A stretch of 64,000 nt of DNA from Paracoccus sp. M683 (GCF_007096355.1 NZ_VKDF01000010.1:47387-111386); one strand, 5' to 3'; numbered from the stretch's first letter, positions 1 to 8,261 are shown. Program-made: numbers and translations. The notes: generated by a model not told the origin, from the sequence alone.

Positions 1-100
1 ACCCAAGGGCAGGCAGGGCGTCGTCAGGCGTGCCGATGCGGGCAACGCCCCGCCGCGTCGCCCGAAGGGCCGGGGCTAGGATCTGTTCGGTGGGCTGTTC

Positions 101-119
101 CTGCCGGTTTAGCCGGCAG
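101..119. other. short GC hairpin upstream of the RidA-like gene
   Basis: Perfect 7-bp inverted repeat, CTGCCGG and CCGGCAG, around the loop TTTAG. It could be the end of a terminator for a gene left of the window, but no clean T-run follows. The first 256 bases hold no gene I can support. Confidence 0.3.
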
Positions 120-256
120 CAGCGCTTTCTACCAGAAGGATTGGTTCTGACCGGGAACCTGCCCGCGTGGCAGGCGTTGGCGGGGCATGTCAGATCATTC
201 TGGCGGATGGGCACCTGCGCCCGTCGCCCTTGTGTTTTCCAATCAGGAGCCAATCC

Positions 257-748
257 ATGACCGTCTTGAAACCCTTTGCCGTCCTGACCGCGCTTGTGCT
301 GACCGCCGCGCCTGCGCTGGCGCAGGACGTCACGCGCCACCCGATCCCGGATTCGGATTTCCCGATCCTTCAGGCGGTCGAGGTGCCGGCGGGCAAGACC
401 ACCGTTTACCTCAGCGGCACGGTGCCGGCGGTTCTGAACGCTGATGCGCCGGAAAACAGCGTCGAGGCATTCGGCTCGATGGAAGAGCAGACCGTCTCGG
501 TGATGAACCGCATCAAGGAACAGCTGGAGGGGATGGGCCTGACCGTCGGTGACGTCGTCAAGATGCAGGCTTTCCTGGTGGCACCCGAGGGTGGCGCCGT
601 GGATTTTCAGGGCTTCATGGCCGGCTATTCGCAGTTCTTCGGCACCGAGGATCAGCCAAACCTGCCTGTGCGCTCGGCCATGGTGGTGGATGCGCTGGTC
701 AATCCGGGCTGGCTGGTCGAGCTGGAGGTGACCGCCGTTCGGCCCTGA
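257..748 (+). CDS. RidA/YjgF-family protein with signal peptide (periplasmic)
   Basis: 163-residue protein. Residues 1-23 form a classic signal peptide (short basic start, hydrophobic core, APALAQ cleavage site). The rest is a RidA/YjgF/Rid fold domain, recognised by the G-x-V-x-D-V-V-K region followed by the F-GT--P-R-A-V motif near the C-terminus. Cytosolic RidA hydrolyses reactive enamine/imine intermediates; exported homologues are common in proteobacteria but their substrate is not established. The ATG at 257 is chosen over an in-frame start 30 codons upstream because AGGAG lies at 245-249 and the signal peptide starts there. It stands alone, followed by non-coding DNA, so context does not help with function. 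Confidence 0.85.
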   Translation: MTVLKPFAVLTALVLTAAPALAQDVTRHPIPDSDFPILQAVEVPAGKTTVYLSGTVPAVLNADAPENSVEAFGSMEEQTVSVMNRIKEQLEGMGLTVGDVVKMQAFLVAPEGGAVDFQGFMAGYSQFFGTEDQPNLPVRSAMVVDALVNPGWLVELEVTAVRP

Positions 749-754
749 TGCCAC

Positions 755-782
755 CGGCGACACGGCAGCGGCGACACGGCAG
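755..782. repeat. two tandem copies of a 14-bp unit
   Basis: The unit CGGCGACACGGCAG occurs twice head to tail, starting 7 bases after the RidA stop codon. It may be a slippage product. The stretch 783-1026 that follows holds no gene I can support. Confidence 0.7.
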
Positions 783-1026
783 CGGCCGGGCCGGGCGGCC
801 TAGCCCCACCGAGACCGCGCCTGCCATCCCACGAGAAAACAAATGGCAGGCGACCAGATCACGGCCGCGCGGCGGTCAGCGGCTGCCGCCAGATATCAAA
901 GCGACGCCGCCGGCCCGAGGTCTGTTCGATCATGGCATCCAGCATCGTGCGGATATTTGCCAGGATGATCGGCGTATTTAGAAAGGTGGCATGGATGCCT
1001 TCCCTTAAGGTGGTCTTTGTCACGGC

Positions 1027-1626
1027 ATGGTCGTCCAGCAGCCGTCTGCATCCTGTCGCTGTATCCCCCCGCCGTGGCTGTGGATCGGTCGGGGCAATCC
1101 CAAGGCGCTTGCCCGCGATCTGCGCGACGGGCATAATCTGTTCGTGACGTCGCTGCTGAACGGCAATGATGTCATCCGCAACTTGCGCGTGCGGATGGAA
1201 CAGGTCGCCGAGGGAGAGGGCAAGAACCTGGACAAGGATGTTCATTTTGGTTCCCAGTGTTGTGGCTATGCATCGGACAATCAGGCCGAGATTGGCCGCT
1301 GTCTGGACAATGTCCGCTTTCAGCGCCGCATTTCCGAAAGCCTGAAATGCCGCGCACAGTCTGATGACGGCCATATGGTCAGGGAAACTCCGTCCAATAC
1401 CGAACCGGCCATGGAACAGCCGAGGGCCAATCTGCCGGTCGGCTCGGTCAAGCTGGTGATCGGCAAGCTGCTTGAGGAAATCTCGATCCTGAAGCCCAAG
1501 CAGATCGCGCTGCAAACCCAGTTGCGCGATTTCGATCAAAAGACGATGCCGCGCCAGATCGAATTGTGGGGTGACCGGATCATTCCGGCGGTTCGCAAGG
1601 AACTGGCCCAGAAGCAAGCGGCCTGA
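1027..1626 (+). pseudogene. 5'-truncated luciferase-like flavin-dependent monooxygenase
   Basis: The open frame encodes 199 residues. From about residue 20 it reads like the C-terminal half of bacterial-luciferase-like (LLM) monooxygenases, with the late motifs ALQTQLRDFDQ, RQIELWGDRIIPAV and the loop L-x-G-S-V that precedes the last helices. Family members are usually 330-400 residues with the FMN-binding TIM-barrel N-terminus; nothing resembling that N-terminus can be read in any frame of 749-1026, and the first 15-20 residues of the frame look like noise. The stop codon lies 3 bases before the ATG of a flavin reductase, the usual partner that supplies FMNH2, which supports a former two-component operon. 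I infer loss of the 5' half; a functional short protein is unlikely. Confidence 0.6.
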
Positions 1627-1629
1627 GCG

Positions 1630-2430
1630 ATGCGGCTGTATCTAGGGCTTTCGGGGGCGATCACATTGATCGAGCCGGTCGATTTTCGCCGGCTGGACGT
1701 TCTGATTGATCCCCAGATCAACGGCCGGCTGGATCCCGCGATCGCCCGGATCGGCCACCGCGACGGCGACCAGCATGTCTGGCTTTGTCCCCAGATCCTG
1801 CGCTTTCTGTCCGGCCATGCCGGCGAAGCGGACTGGGAAGCCGGCTTTGGCGGCATGCTGGCCTATGCCGCCAAGGCGGGTTGGGTCAATGGCGAAGGCA
1901 TGGTTCGCGCCCATCTGACATGGGTCGAGAACCGCGAGATGGTCTCGCACGACGATTTCAAGGCAGCGATGCGGGCCTTGCCGGCAGGTATCGCCGCCAT
2001 CACCACCCTTGGCGGGGGCGAACCGGCGGCGCTGATCGTGTCCAGCCTGACCTCGATTTCAGCCGATCCGCCGATGGTCGGGTTCTTCATCAACGAGAAA
2101 TCGCCGATGGCGGGTCACCTGCTGGAAACGCAGAAATTCGTGGCCAATATTCTGGGTCATGAACATGCCCGGCTGGTCCAGACGGTTCTGTCGCAGCCGC
2201 AGGGCAACGCGCGATTCGCCGGCGGATCCTGGGCGGCGGGCTATGGCGACATTCCGGTGTTGCAGGATGCGGTGGCGTCGATGGAGTGCGACATCGTCCA
2301 TAACTGGCGCCTGGGCACGCATCGGCTGTTCGTCGGTCTGATCCGTCATGCGGCCAGCCGGACAGGGGCCAATCCATTGGTGAATTTCGGCGCCGAGATC
2401 CGCAGCCTGCAAGCCGGTGACGGCGCATGA
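1630..2430 (+). CDS. flavin reductase (HpaC/FMN-binding split barrel) with an N-terminal extra domain
   Basis: 266 residues in two parts. Residues about 104-266 are a complete flavin reductase domain of the HpaC type (start FKAAMRALPAGIAAITT, then SSLTSISADPPMV and FVANILG); it would reduce FMN or FAD with NAD(P)H and hand it to a monooxygenase. Residues 1-103 are an extra segment containing W-x-A-GFGGMLAYAAKAGWV, which I cannot assign with confidence. An in-frame ATG at 1939 would give the reductase alone, at the family's normal 163 residues. The ATG at 1630 is chosen because it follows the upstream monooxygenase remnant by 3 bases. With that partner broken, the reductase may be orphaned or serve another enzyme. 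Confidence 0.75.
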   Translation: MRLYLGLSGAITLIEPVDFRRLDVLIDPQINGRLDPAIARIGHRDGDQHVWLCPQILRFLSGHAGEADWEAGFGGMLAYAAKAGWVNGEGMVRAHLTWVENREMVSHDDFKAAMRALPAGIAAITTLGGGEPAALIVSSLTSISADPPMVGFFINEKSPMAGHLLETQKFVANILGHEHARLVQTVLSQPQGNARFAGGSWAAGYGDIPVLQDAVASMECDIVHNWRLGTHRLFVGLIRHAASRTGANPLVNFGAEIRSLQAGDGA

Positions 2431-2784
2431 TGCGGGGCGGTGCGGCAGACCACATGGCCGCCGCGCCAATGGCATCGCAGATCTGACCGCCGTTGCGAAT
2501 GTCGGTTTCGTGCAGCGGACACGCAGGTCCCGGCTACCTTCAGCGCCGCCCGGAAGTCGTCGCCAATGGCGATCGAGCGGTCAGGCAGCGCGATCTTTGC
2601 GCCGGCCCGCATCAGGCATGCGGCAAGTTTCCTGCCTTTATACCGCCAGCGGCCCAAGCCCGTCCTGCGATTGATGCAGGTCTTATCCGCGTTTCCTGGC
2701 CATTCTTCGCGGCCTTTCCTGCATGACACTGCCGCGATAAAGCCGGATTGCTGGCCTTTGGCGGCGGATTTCGGCTGTCCGTTT
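2431..2784. other. no supportable gene
   Basis: 354 bases between the flavin reductase and the fadB remnant. Both strands carry open frames, but all are arginine- and serine-rich readings typical of GC-rich shadow frames, with no recognisable motif. Probably decayed coding sequence that belonged to the same operon as the remnant downstream. Confidence 0.5.
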
Positions 2785-3041
2785 TCGCGGCGGGTCCGCA
2801 TTGTGGGATGGCCATTGGAAGATAACGACATTCAGGACGGGGCCGCCACCCGGCCTTGCGACATGGAACTGGCCCTGATCCACGGTTATGGTTTCCCGCG
2901 CTGGCGGGCTGGGCCGATACGCGGCGGCGGCTGTGGGGCAAGTCAGCCGGCTGTCCCGGCGAAATTGCCATGACGGGGCGCAGGCGTCATTCTGGCCCGA
3001 ACGTGAATCAAGGCGACATCCAGAAGGTGAGATACGCATGA
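2785..3041 (+). pseudogene. 3' remnant of a FadB/3-hydroxyacyl-CoA dehydrogenase gene
   Basis: Around 2825-2912 one frame reads QDGAATRPCDMELALIHGYG then FPRWRAG, matching the conserved C-terminal segment of FadB/FadJ-type multifunctional proteins (usual form GYGFPRWRGGPM). After WRAG the expected GGPMF is missing, and the reading resumes one frame over with WADTR; this fits a small deletion of about 13-14 bases. The second frame runs to a TGA at 3039-3041 that overlaps the thiolase ATG, as in a genuine fadB-fadA type coupling. The rest of the roughly 700-codon gene is not present. Confidence 0.6.
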
Positions 3042-4237
3042 GCGAAGCCTATATCTGCGACTATATCCGCACGCCCATCGGGCGTTATGGCGGCGGGCTT
3101 TCGGCGGTCCGGCCCGATGACCTGGGCGCAGTGCCATTGCGGGCGCTGATGGCGCGGAACGCCCAGGTGGACTGGGCGGACGTCGATGACGTGATCTTCG
3201 GCTGCGCCAATCAGGCCGGCGAGGATAACCGCAACGTTGCCCGCATGTCGCTGTTGCTGGCGGGGTTGCCCGTGACGGTTCCGGGCACGACCATCAACCG
3301 GCTGTGCGGATCGGGGATGGATGCGGTTCTGGCAGCCGCCCGCGCGATCAAGGCTGGCGAGGCCGATCTGATGATCGCCGGCGGCGTCGAGTCCATGAGC
3401 CGCGCCCCCTTTGTCATGCCCAAGGCCGACAGCGCCTTTTCCCGCAATGCCGAGATCTTTGACACCACCATCGGCTGGCGGTTCGTGAACCCGGCGATGC
3501 AGGCGGCCTATGGCACGGATTCGATGCCGCAGACTGGCCAGAACGTCGCCGACGATTACGCCATCCCGCGTCAGGCGCAGGACGCGATGGCGCTGGCCTC
3601 GCAGCAAAAGGCGGCCGCGGCGCAGGCCAGTGGCCGGCTGGCGCGGGAAATCACCCCGGTCAGCATTCCGCAGCGCAAGGGCGACCCGCTGGTTGTGGAA
3701 CACGACGAACATCCACGCGAGACGACTGCCGAGGCGCTGGCCAGGTTGCGGCCGCTGTTCCCCGATGGTTCGGTCACGGCGGGCAATGCCTCGGGTGTGA
3801 ATGATGGGGCGGCGGCGCTGATCCTGGCCTCGGAATCGGCGGCGCGGCGATACGGGCTGACCCCGATCGCCCGTGTTCTGGGCGGCGCAGCGGCCGGGGT
3901 CCAGCCGCGTGTGATGGGCATCGGTCCGGTGCCCGCCTCGCAAAAGCTGATGGCGCGTCTGGGGTTGGAACAGGCTGATTTCGACGTGATCGAACTGAAC
4001 GAGGCCTTTGCGGCGCAGGGTCTGGCATCACTGCGCCAACTGGGTATCGCGGATGATGACCCGCGCGTGAACCGCAATGGCGGCGCCATCGCGCTTGGCC
4101 ACCCGCTTGGCATGTCGGGGGCGCGGATCACTGGAACGGCGGCGCTGGAACTGGCCCTGACCGGCGGCAGAAGGTCGCTGTCGACCATGTGCATTGGCGT
4201 CGGGCAGGGCATCGCCATCGCTTTGGAACGGGTCTGA
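3038..4237 (+). CDS. pcaF: 3-oxoadipyl-CoA thiolase / acetyl-CoA acyltransferase
   Basis: 399 residues, the usual thiolase length. The N-terminus (AYICDYIRTPIGRYGG) and the segment VIFGCANQAGEDNRNVARMS are typical of PcaF/PaaJ thiolases, which cleave 3-oxoadipyl-CoA to succinyl-CoA and acetyl-CoA in the last step of the beta-ketoadipate or phenylacetate pathways. Catalytic residues are all present: acyl-carrying Cys90 in NRLCGSGMD, His355 in GGAIALGHPLG and Cys385 in STMCIGVGQG. The ATG overlaps the stop of the decayed fadB-like gene. The best fit in this window is the aromatic route that passes through the P450 and PobA encoded at 14-22 kb, although no other pca gene is visible. General short-chain thiolase activity cannot be excluded. 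Confidence 0.85.
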   Translation: MSEAYICDYIRTPIGRYGGGLSAVRPDDLGAVPLRALMARNAQVDWADVDDVIFGCANQAGEDNRNVARMSLLLAGLPVTVPGTTINRLCGSGMDAVLAAARAIKAGEADLMIAGGVESMSRAPFVMPKADSAFSRNAEIFDTTIGWRFVNPAMQAAYGTDSMPQTGQNVADDYAIPRQAQDAMALASQQKAAAAQASGRLAREITPVSIPQRKGDPLVVEHDEHPRETTAEALARLRPLFPDGSVTAGNASGVNDGAAALILASESAARRYGLTPIARVLGGAAAGVQPRVMGIGPVPASQKLMARLGLEQADFDVIELNEAFAAQGLASLRQLGIADDDPRVNRNGGAIALGHPLGMSGARITGTAALELALTGGRRSLSTMCIGVGQGIAIALERV

Positions 4238-4465
4238 ATACCGCCAGGGCAGGCCGAGGCGGTCGCGATGTGTGGCAAAAGGTGATCTGGTCATCGCCAT
4301 GGCCGACATACGGATCGCTCCGCCGAAAACCCGCCGCCGCCGCCGTCATTGCCGACCGGGGGGTGCCGGCAATGCACCCGGCGATGCGGCGGGCGGCGGG
4401 ATGTTGTGATCATCCGGGCGTCTTGATAGGCTTTGTGACCTGCCCTGACAGCGAAAGTATGCGTG

Positions 4466-4804
4466 ATGGATGCCAAGATGGGGTCGGATCATGACCGGTC
4501 CGGTTCGCTGACCCAGACTGACGTGACCGTTCTGGCCGAGACCTTTCGCCTGCTGGGCGATCCGTCGCGGTTGCGCATCGTGCTGTGTTGCCTTGAAAGA
4601 CCGATTGCCGTCAGCGACATCGCGCAGCGGCTGGATCTGTCGGTCTCGCTGGTCAGCCACCATCTGCGGTTGCTGCGTGCCGCCAGGCTGCTGAAGGGCG
4701 TGCGACAGTCCAGGCAGATCTTCTATGAGGTCGCGGACGAGCATATCAGCCATATGCTGCAAGACATGGCCAGCCATATCACCGAGGACCATCCGGCCGA
4801 CTGA
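4466..4804 (+). CDS. ArsR/SmtB-family metal-sensing repressor
   Basis: 112-residue winged-helix protein. The DNA-reading helix is in ISDIAQRLDLSVSLVSHHL-like sequence at about residues 48-68 (LSVSLVSHHLRLL). Helix alpha5 carries D91-x-H93-x10-H104-x2-E107, the exact spacing of the intersubunit zinc/cobalt site of SmtB and CzrA. A Cys-Cys pair (41-42) sits in the early helix but does not form an ArsR-type CxC site. It lies 143 bases upstream of a CDF efflux pump whose promoter contains a 12-2-12 SmtB-type operator, so it very probably represses the pump until zinc (or cobalt) binds. The ATG at 4466 is preferred to the GTG one codon earlier. Confidence 0.88.
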   Translation: MDAKMGSDHDRSGSLTQTDVTVLAETFRLLGDPSRLRIVLCCLERPIAVSDIAQRLDLSVSLVSHHLRLLRAARLLKGVRQSRQIFYEVADEHISHMLQDMASHITEDHPAD

Positions 4805-4887
4805 AAGCCGCGCGGTCACCTTTTCGCATCCCTGGCAGTGGTGGCTGTCGGGTGATTTTGCCTGGTCGGATGCCCGGTTTCCCGTTC

Positions 4888-4927
4888 TTGACAATGCAAC
4901 AGTTGAACAGCTATTCAACTATTGCAT
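4888..4927 (+). promoter_or_regulatory. promoter and SmtB/ArsR operator of the CDF pump
   Basis: A perfect -35 box TTGACA (4888-4893) is followed at 18 bases by TATTCA as -10. Overlapping both the spacer and -10 is a 34-bp inverted repeat (4894-4927): arms ATGCAACAGTTGAA and TTCAACTATTGCAT, one mismatch, 6-bp centre. The core TGAACA-GC-TATTCA matches the classical 12-2-12 operator of the ArsR/SmtB family. Repressor bound here would occlude RNA polymerase. Confidence 0.85.
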
Positions 4928-4947
4928 TAATCGAATCGGAACACAGC

Positions 4948-5943
4948 ATGACACAGTCGCAGCAGCATGATCATTCCACACATGCCGGTCATGACCATGA
5001 CCATGACCATGATCACAATCATTCACATGTCCCGACCGTGACCGGGGAAAATGAACGCAAGATCCTGATCTCGTTCTTCATCATTTTCGGCTTCATGCTG
5101 GTCGAGGTGGCTGGCGGTATCATCTCTGGCTCGCTGGCGCTTCTGGCGGATGCCGGTCACATGCTGACCGACGCCTTGGCGCTTGGCCTTGCCTATGTTG
5201 CCTTCAGGCTTGGCCGCAGGGCGGCCGATGGCAGGCGCAGCTTCGGCTATGCCCGGTTCGAGGTGATCGCCGGGCTTGTCAACGCGCTGACACTGTTCGG
5301 CGTCGTGGGTTTCATCCTTTATGAAGCCATCGAACGGTTTCGCGAACCGCAGCCGGTTCTGGCCGGCTCGATGTTCGTGGTTGCCGTCATCGGCATGGTG
5401 GTGAACCTGTTCGTTTTGTGGTTCCTGACGCGCGGCGATACCGAGCATGTCAACATCAAGGGCGCAGTCCTGCATGTCATGGGCGATCTGCTGGGATCAG
5501 TGGGGGCGATCACTGCGGCCATCGTGATCTGGTATACGGGCTGGACCCCGATCGACCCGATCCTGTCGGTTTTTGTGTCGCTGCTGATCCTGCGCAGCGC
5601 GTGGGGCCTGCTGAAGAACACGCTGCATATCCTGCTGGAAGGCGCGCCCCGCGATGCCGATGCCCAGGTGGTGATTCAGCGCCTGAAAGCCGAAATTCCG
5701 GGGGTAGAGGATGTCAGCCATGTTCATGTCTGGCAGATCACCTCGGGCCGGGCGCTGGCGACGCTGAAGATACGGCCCGCCGCAGGGGCCGATCTGCGGG
5801 CGGTGATCACGCGCGCCGAACAGATGCTGCAATCGGTGTTCAAGATCGAACATCCGACGGTGGGCATCGACTGGACCGGAACCGAGGCTTGCAGCCTTGG
5901 ACAGCCCGCGCCGCAATCAGGTCATGTCGGGCACAGCCACTGA
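4948..5943 (+). CDS. czcD: cation diffusion facilitator, zinc-type (CzcD/ZitB-like)
   Basis: 331-residue inner-membrane antiporter. The cytosolic N-terminus is histidine-rich (HDHDHDHDHNHSH), and the C-terminus ends in HVGHSH. TM2 has LADAGHMLTDAL and TM5 has HVMGDLLGS, the HxxxD/HxxxD pair that forms the tetrahedral transport site of Zn(II)/Cd(II) CDF pumps. Six membrane spans are followed by the ferredoxin-like cytosolic domain (HVHVWQITSGR). The ATG at 4948 is chosen because the sequence upstream is operator DNA; the longer in-frame reading would begin inside that promoter. It is governed by the ArsR/SmtB gene directly upstream and ends 9 bases from the convergent GntR gene. Confidence 0.9.
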   Translation: MTQSQQHDHSTHAGHDHDHDHDHNHSHVPTVTGENERKILISFFIIFGFMLVEVAGGIISGSLALLADAGHMLTDALALGLAYVAFRLGRRAADGRRSFGYARFEVIAGLVNALTLFGVVGFILYEAIERFREPQPVLAGSMFVVAVIGMVVNLFVLWFLTRGDTEHVNIKGAVLHVMGDLLGSVGAITAAIVIWYTGWTPIDPILSVFVSLLILRSAWGLLKNTLHILLEGAPRDADAQVVIQRLKAEIPGVEDVSHVHVWQITSGRALATLKIRPAAGADLRAVITRAEQMLQSVFKIEHPTVGIDWTGTEACSLGQPAPQSGHVGHSH

Positions 5944-5952
5944 ACCGCTGCG

Positions 5953-6660
5953 CTATTCCATCACGGCCCAATAGGCGTCGATGGATTCCTGCAAATGGGC
6001 GGTCATCGCGGCCTCGGCCTTTTCGGGGTCGCCGGCGCGTATCGCATCGAGGATTTCGACATGGCGCGCAAAGGCCCGCTCGGCCGAGCCTTGCTGCTGC
6101 ACCGCGACGCGGCGATGTTCGGCCAGCCAGGCCTGAACGGCGGTGTGCAGGGAATCGACAAAGACGTTCTGGCTGACCTTTGCGATGGCCAGATGGAAAT
6201 CCATGTTCGTTCTGACAAAAGCCTCGGGATCGCCGATGGTCTTGCCATTGGCGTCCAGCGCGGCCTCGATGGTCGCGATCTGATCGGCTGTGGCTGATCG
6301 TGCCGCGACACGGGCCAGAAAGGCCTCGAACAGCATCCGCGCCTCTTGCAATTGGCGCAGCCTCTCGGGGCGGGACAGCACGAAACGCGCCGGCCCGCTG
6401 AGTTCCTCGATCAGGCGTTCGGCCGTGGGTTCGACCACCCGCGCGCGGCGGCCATTCACCAATTCGATCAGCCCGCTGGTCTGCAAGGCAAACAACGCCT
6501 CGCGGATGGCGGTGCGGCTGACCTCGAACCGTTCGCACAGGTCACGTTCAGCTGGCAGGAAGTCGCCCGGCTTCAGGCTGCCATCCACGATCGCCGCTTC
6601 GATCTGTTCGACCACCTCTTCATATAGCCGCCTTTTTCGGACCGGTTCGGCGTTCAACAT
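5953..6660 (-). CDS. FadR-type GntR regulator with FCD domain
   Basis: 235 residues. The winged helix spans residues about 10-75 (LKPGDFLPAERDLCERFEVS then RTAIREAL). The C-terminal FCD domain keeps the metal/effector residues D and H in NMDFHLAIAK, H in RHVEILDAI and H in MTAHLQES. FCD-GntR proteins usually bind small organic acids. It is divergent from the TRAP-aldolase-hydratase operon and separated from it by a candidate operator, so it most likely represses that operon and responds to its substrate or an intermediate. The start at 6660 is supported by AAGGAGAG just upstream on the minus strand; a longer reading to 6720 lacks this. Confidence 0.87.
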   Translation of the reverse strand: MLNAEPVRKRRLYEEVVEQIEAAIVDGSLKPGDFLPAERDLCERFEVSRTAIREALFALQTSGLIELVNGRRARVVEPTAERLIEELSGPARFVLSRPERLRQLQEARMLFEAFLARVAARSATADQIATIEAALDANGKTIGDPEAFVRTNMDFHLAIAKVSQNVFVDSLHTAVQAWLAEHRRVAVQQQGSAERAFARHVEILDAIRAGDPEKAEAAMTAHLQESIDAYWAVME

Positions 6661-6703
6661 CGCTGCTCTCCTTCGTCGGGACCAGCTTAGACCGATCCTG
6701 TCG

Positions 6704-6737
6704 TTGCATCTACCTTTCATTTGGTATAATAGGTAGA
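6704..6737 (+). promoter_or_regulatory. promoter of the TRAP operon with candidate GntR operator
   Basis: A perfect -10 TATAAT lies at 6725-6730 with a TTGCAT-like -35 at 6704-6709, slightly close at 15 bases. The -10 is embedded between inverted arms TCTACCT (6709-6715) and AGGTAGA (6731-6737). The position between the GntR gene and the operon makes this the likely repressor site; the binding itself is inference. Confidence 0.5.
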
Positions 6738-6775
6738 CAGCTGATGGGAGGAATCAGCTTCAGGGAGGGAAAGAC

Positions 6776-7741
6776 ATGCAATTTGCACGCACGGGCACTG
6801 CGATCCTGCTGGCACTGGCTGCATCTGCGGCGCCGGTCATGGCCAAGACGACACTTCAGCTTGCCTCGGTCGAGACGCCGCAGACGGTCTGGGGGCAGGC
6901 GGCGCAGCGTTTTGCCGATGGCGTGGCCGAGGCGTCAGCCGGCGAGATCGAGGTGCAACTGGCGCTGTCGGGTTCCACCGGCACCCCGCGCGAAACGCTG
7001 GAGGCGCTGACCATCGGCACGAATGACATCGTGATGACGGTGGTGGCGTCGCTGAACACCTATGATCAGATCGCGGCCATCGAAAGCTATCCCTATCTGT
7101 TCCGCGACGCCGATCATTTCGGCAAGGTATTCAACGGCCCCGTGGGCGAAGAGCTGCTTGCCGAAATCACCGACCGCACCGGTTTTCGTCTGGTAGGCGC
7201 GGGGATGCGCGGGGCGCGCGAAATGGCATCGGTCCGCGCGATCAATACGGTCGATGATCTGGCCGGGCTGAAGATCCGCGTGCCGAATATCGACATCTTC
7301 GCGGCAACATGGGCCACGCTTGGCGCCAGCCCGACGCCCATGTCCTCGAACGAGGTCTATAGCGGGTTGCAATCGGGCATTATCGACGCGGTGGAAAACC
7401 CGCTGTCGGCGCATCTGCGGTCGAAATATTACGAGGCCGCCGATTATGTCATCATGACCGATCACGTTTATGGCGCCTATACGCTGATCTTTGACGAGGC
7501 GCGGTTTTCCAGCCTCAGCGAAGCCGAGCAGCAGATCATTCTGGACGAAGGCCGCAAGGCGATGAACTGGGGCGCCCAGCAGGAACAGGCGCAGGATGCG
7601 GCGGACAAGGAAAAGCTGGCTTCGTTCGGGGTCACGATCATCCAGCCCGATCTGGCGCCCTTCCGCGAAAAGGCGGCTGCCGTCGCCGATCAGTTCCCCG
7701 ATCTGAAGCCCTGGGTCGAGAAGATTCAGGCCGTCGAATAG
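6776..7741 (+). CDS. TRAP transporter substrate-binding protein (DctP family)
   Basis: 321 residues with a 23-residue signal peptide ending VMA-KT. The DctP fold is recognised by SYPYLFRDADHF, by DLAGLKIRVPN carrying the arginine that usually salt-bridges the substrate carboxylate, and by the late SKYYEAADYVIMTDHVY segment. It captures an organic acid in the periplasm and delivers it to the membrane subunits encoded just downstream. GGGAGGG precedes the ATG. The adjacent RraA-type aldolase and aconitase-like enzyme suggest a hydroxylated or branched di- or tricarboxylate as ligand, but sequence alone does not identify it. Confidence 0.9.
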   Translation: MQFARTGTAILLALAASAAPVMAKTTLQLASVETPQTVWGQAAQRFADGVAEASAGEIEVQLALSGSTGTPRETLEALTIGTNDIVMTVVASLNTYDQIAAIESYPYLFRDADHFGKVFNGPVGEELLAEITDRTGFRLVGAGMRGAREMASVRAINTVDDLAGLKIRVPNIDIFAATWATLGASPTPMSSNEVYSGLQSGIIDAVENPLSAHLRSKYYEAADYVIMTDHVYGAYTLIFDEARFSSLSEAEQQIILDEGRKAMNWGAQQEQAQDAADKEKLASFGVTIIQPDLAPFREKAAAVADQFPDLKPWVEKIQAVE

Positions 7742-7748
7742 CAAGGTC

Positions 7749-7763
7749 GCCGGTTTTTCCGGC
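7749..7763 (+). other. intercistronic hairpin between TRAP receptor and membrane genes
   Basis: GCCGG-TTTTT-CCGGC in the 40-base gap after the receptor gene. Hairpins here often stabilise upstream mRNA so that the periplasmic receptor is made in excess over membrane subunits; that role is inferred. Confidence 0.4.
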
Positions 7764-7781
7764 CAGCAAAGGAACATTGCC

Positions 7782-8261
7782 ATGCAAGTCCTTCAACGGC
7801 TGACCCGTGGCCTGATATGCGGCCTTGGGCTGACCGCCAATCTGCTGCTTGTCGCGATGCTTGCCGTCATCGGGATGCAGGTCCTGGCGCGCTTTGTCCT
7901 GGGCGCGCCGACCATGTGGGCCGAGGAACTGGGGCGCTATCTTCTTGTGGCCGTCACCATGCTTGGCTCTGCCATCCTGATGGAGAAGAACGAGCATATC
8001 CAGATCGACACATTCGTCGGCATCTTGCCCCCGCGTGTGCAGATCGCGCTTGGCTGGCTGCGCGACGCGATCTCGCTGACGGTTTGCGGCCTGATCGCCT
8101 GGTATGGCTGGACGCTGGTTGGCATCGGCGCGCGGCAAAGCTCTACCGGGTTGCCGATCAAGATGTCGCTGCCTTATCTGGCGATCCCGGTGGGGGCCGC
8201 GCTGATGGCGCTGGTTCTGGTGCTTGGGCGTCTGAACGGCCAGTCTGGGCGCGAGGGCTGA
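7782..8261 (+). CDS. TRAP transporter small membrane subunit (DctQ family)
   Basis: 159 residues with four hydrophobic spans. The family signature is visible in the stretch F-V-L-G-A-P-T-M-W-A-E-E-L-G-R-Y, the usual RY-x10-W-EE-R pattern between TM1 and TM2. DctQ scaffolds the large DctM subunit. It lies between the receptor and the large subunit, with a 3-base gap to the latter, so it is part of the same operon. Confidence 0.88.
   Translation: MQVLQRLTRGLICGLGLTANLLLVAMLAVIGMQVLARFVLGAPTMWAEELGRYLLVAVTMLGSAILMEKNEHIQIDTFVGILPPRVQIALGWLRDAISLTVCGLIAWYGWTLVGIGARQSSTGLPIKMSLPYLAIPVGAALMALVLVLGRLNGQSGREG

Noticed and set aside
1..256. possible riboswitch or leader upstream of the RidA-like gene
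   Set aside because: Only one short hairpin is clear; no conserved riboswitch core could be matched by eye.
859..1617. 252-residue minus-strand open frame opposite the LLM remnant
   Set aside because: No recognisable motif; the plus strand shows clear LLM motifs in the same bases, so this is an antisense shadow.
4978..5030. CAT/GAC-rich repeat in the CDF gene as a DNA repeat element
   Set aside because: It is the codon repeat for the histidine-aspartate-rich metal-binding N-terminus of the pump.
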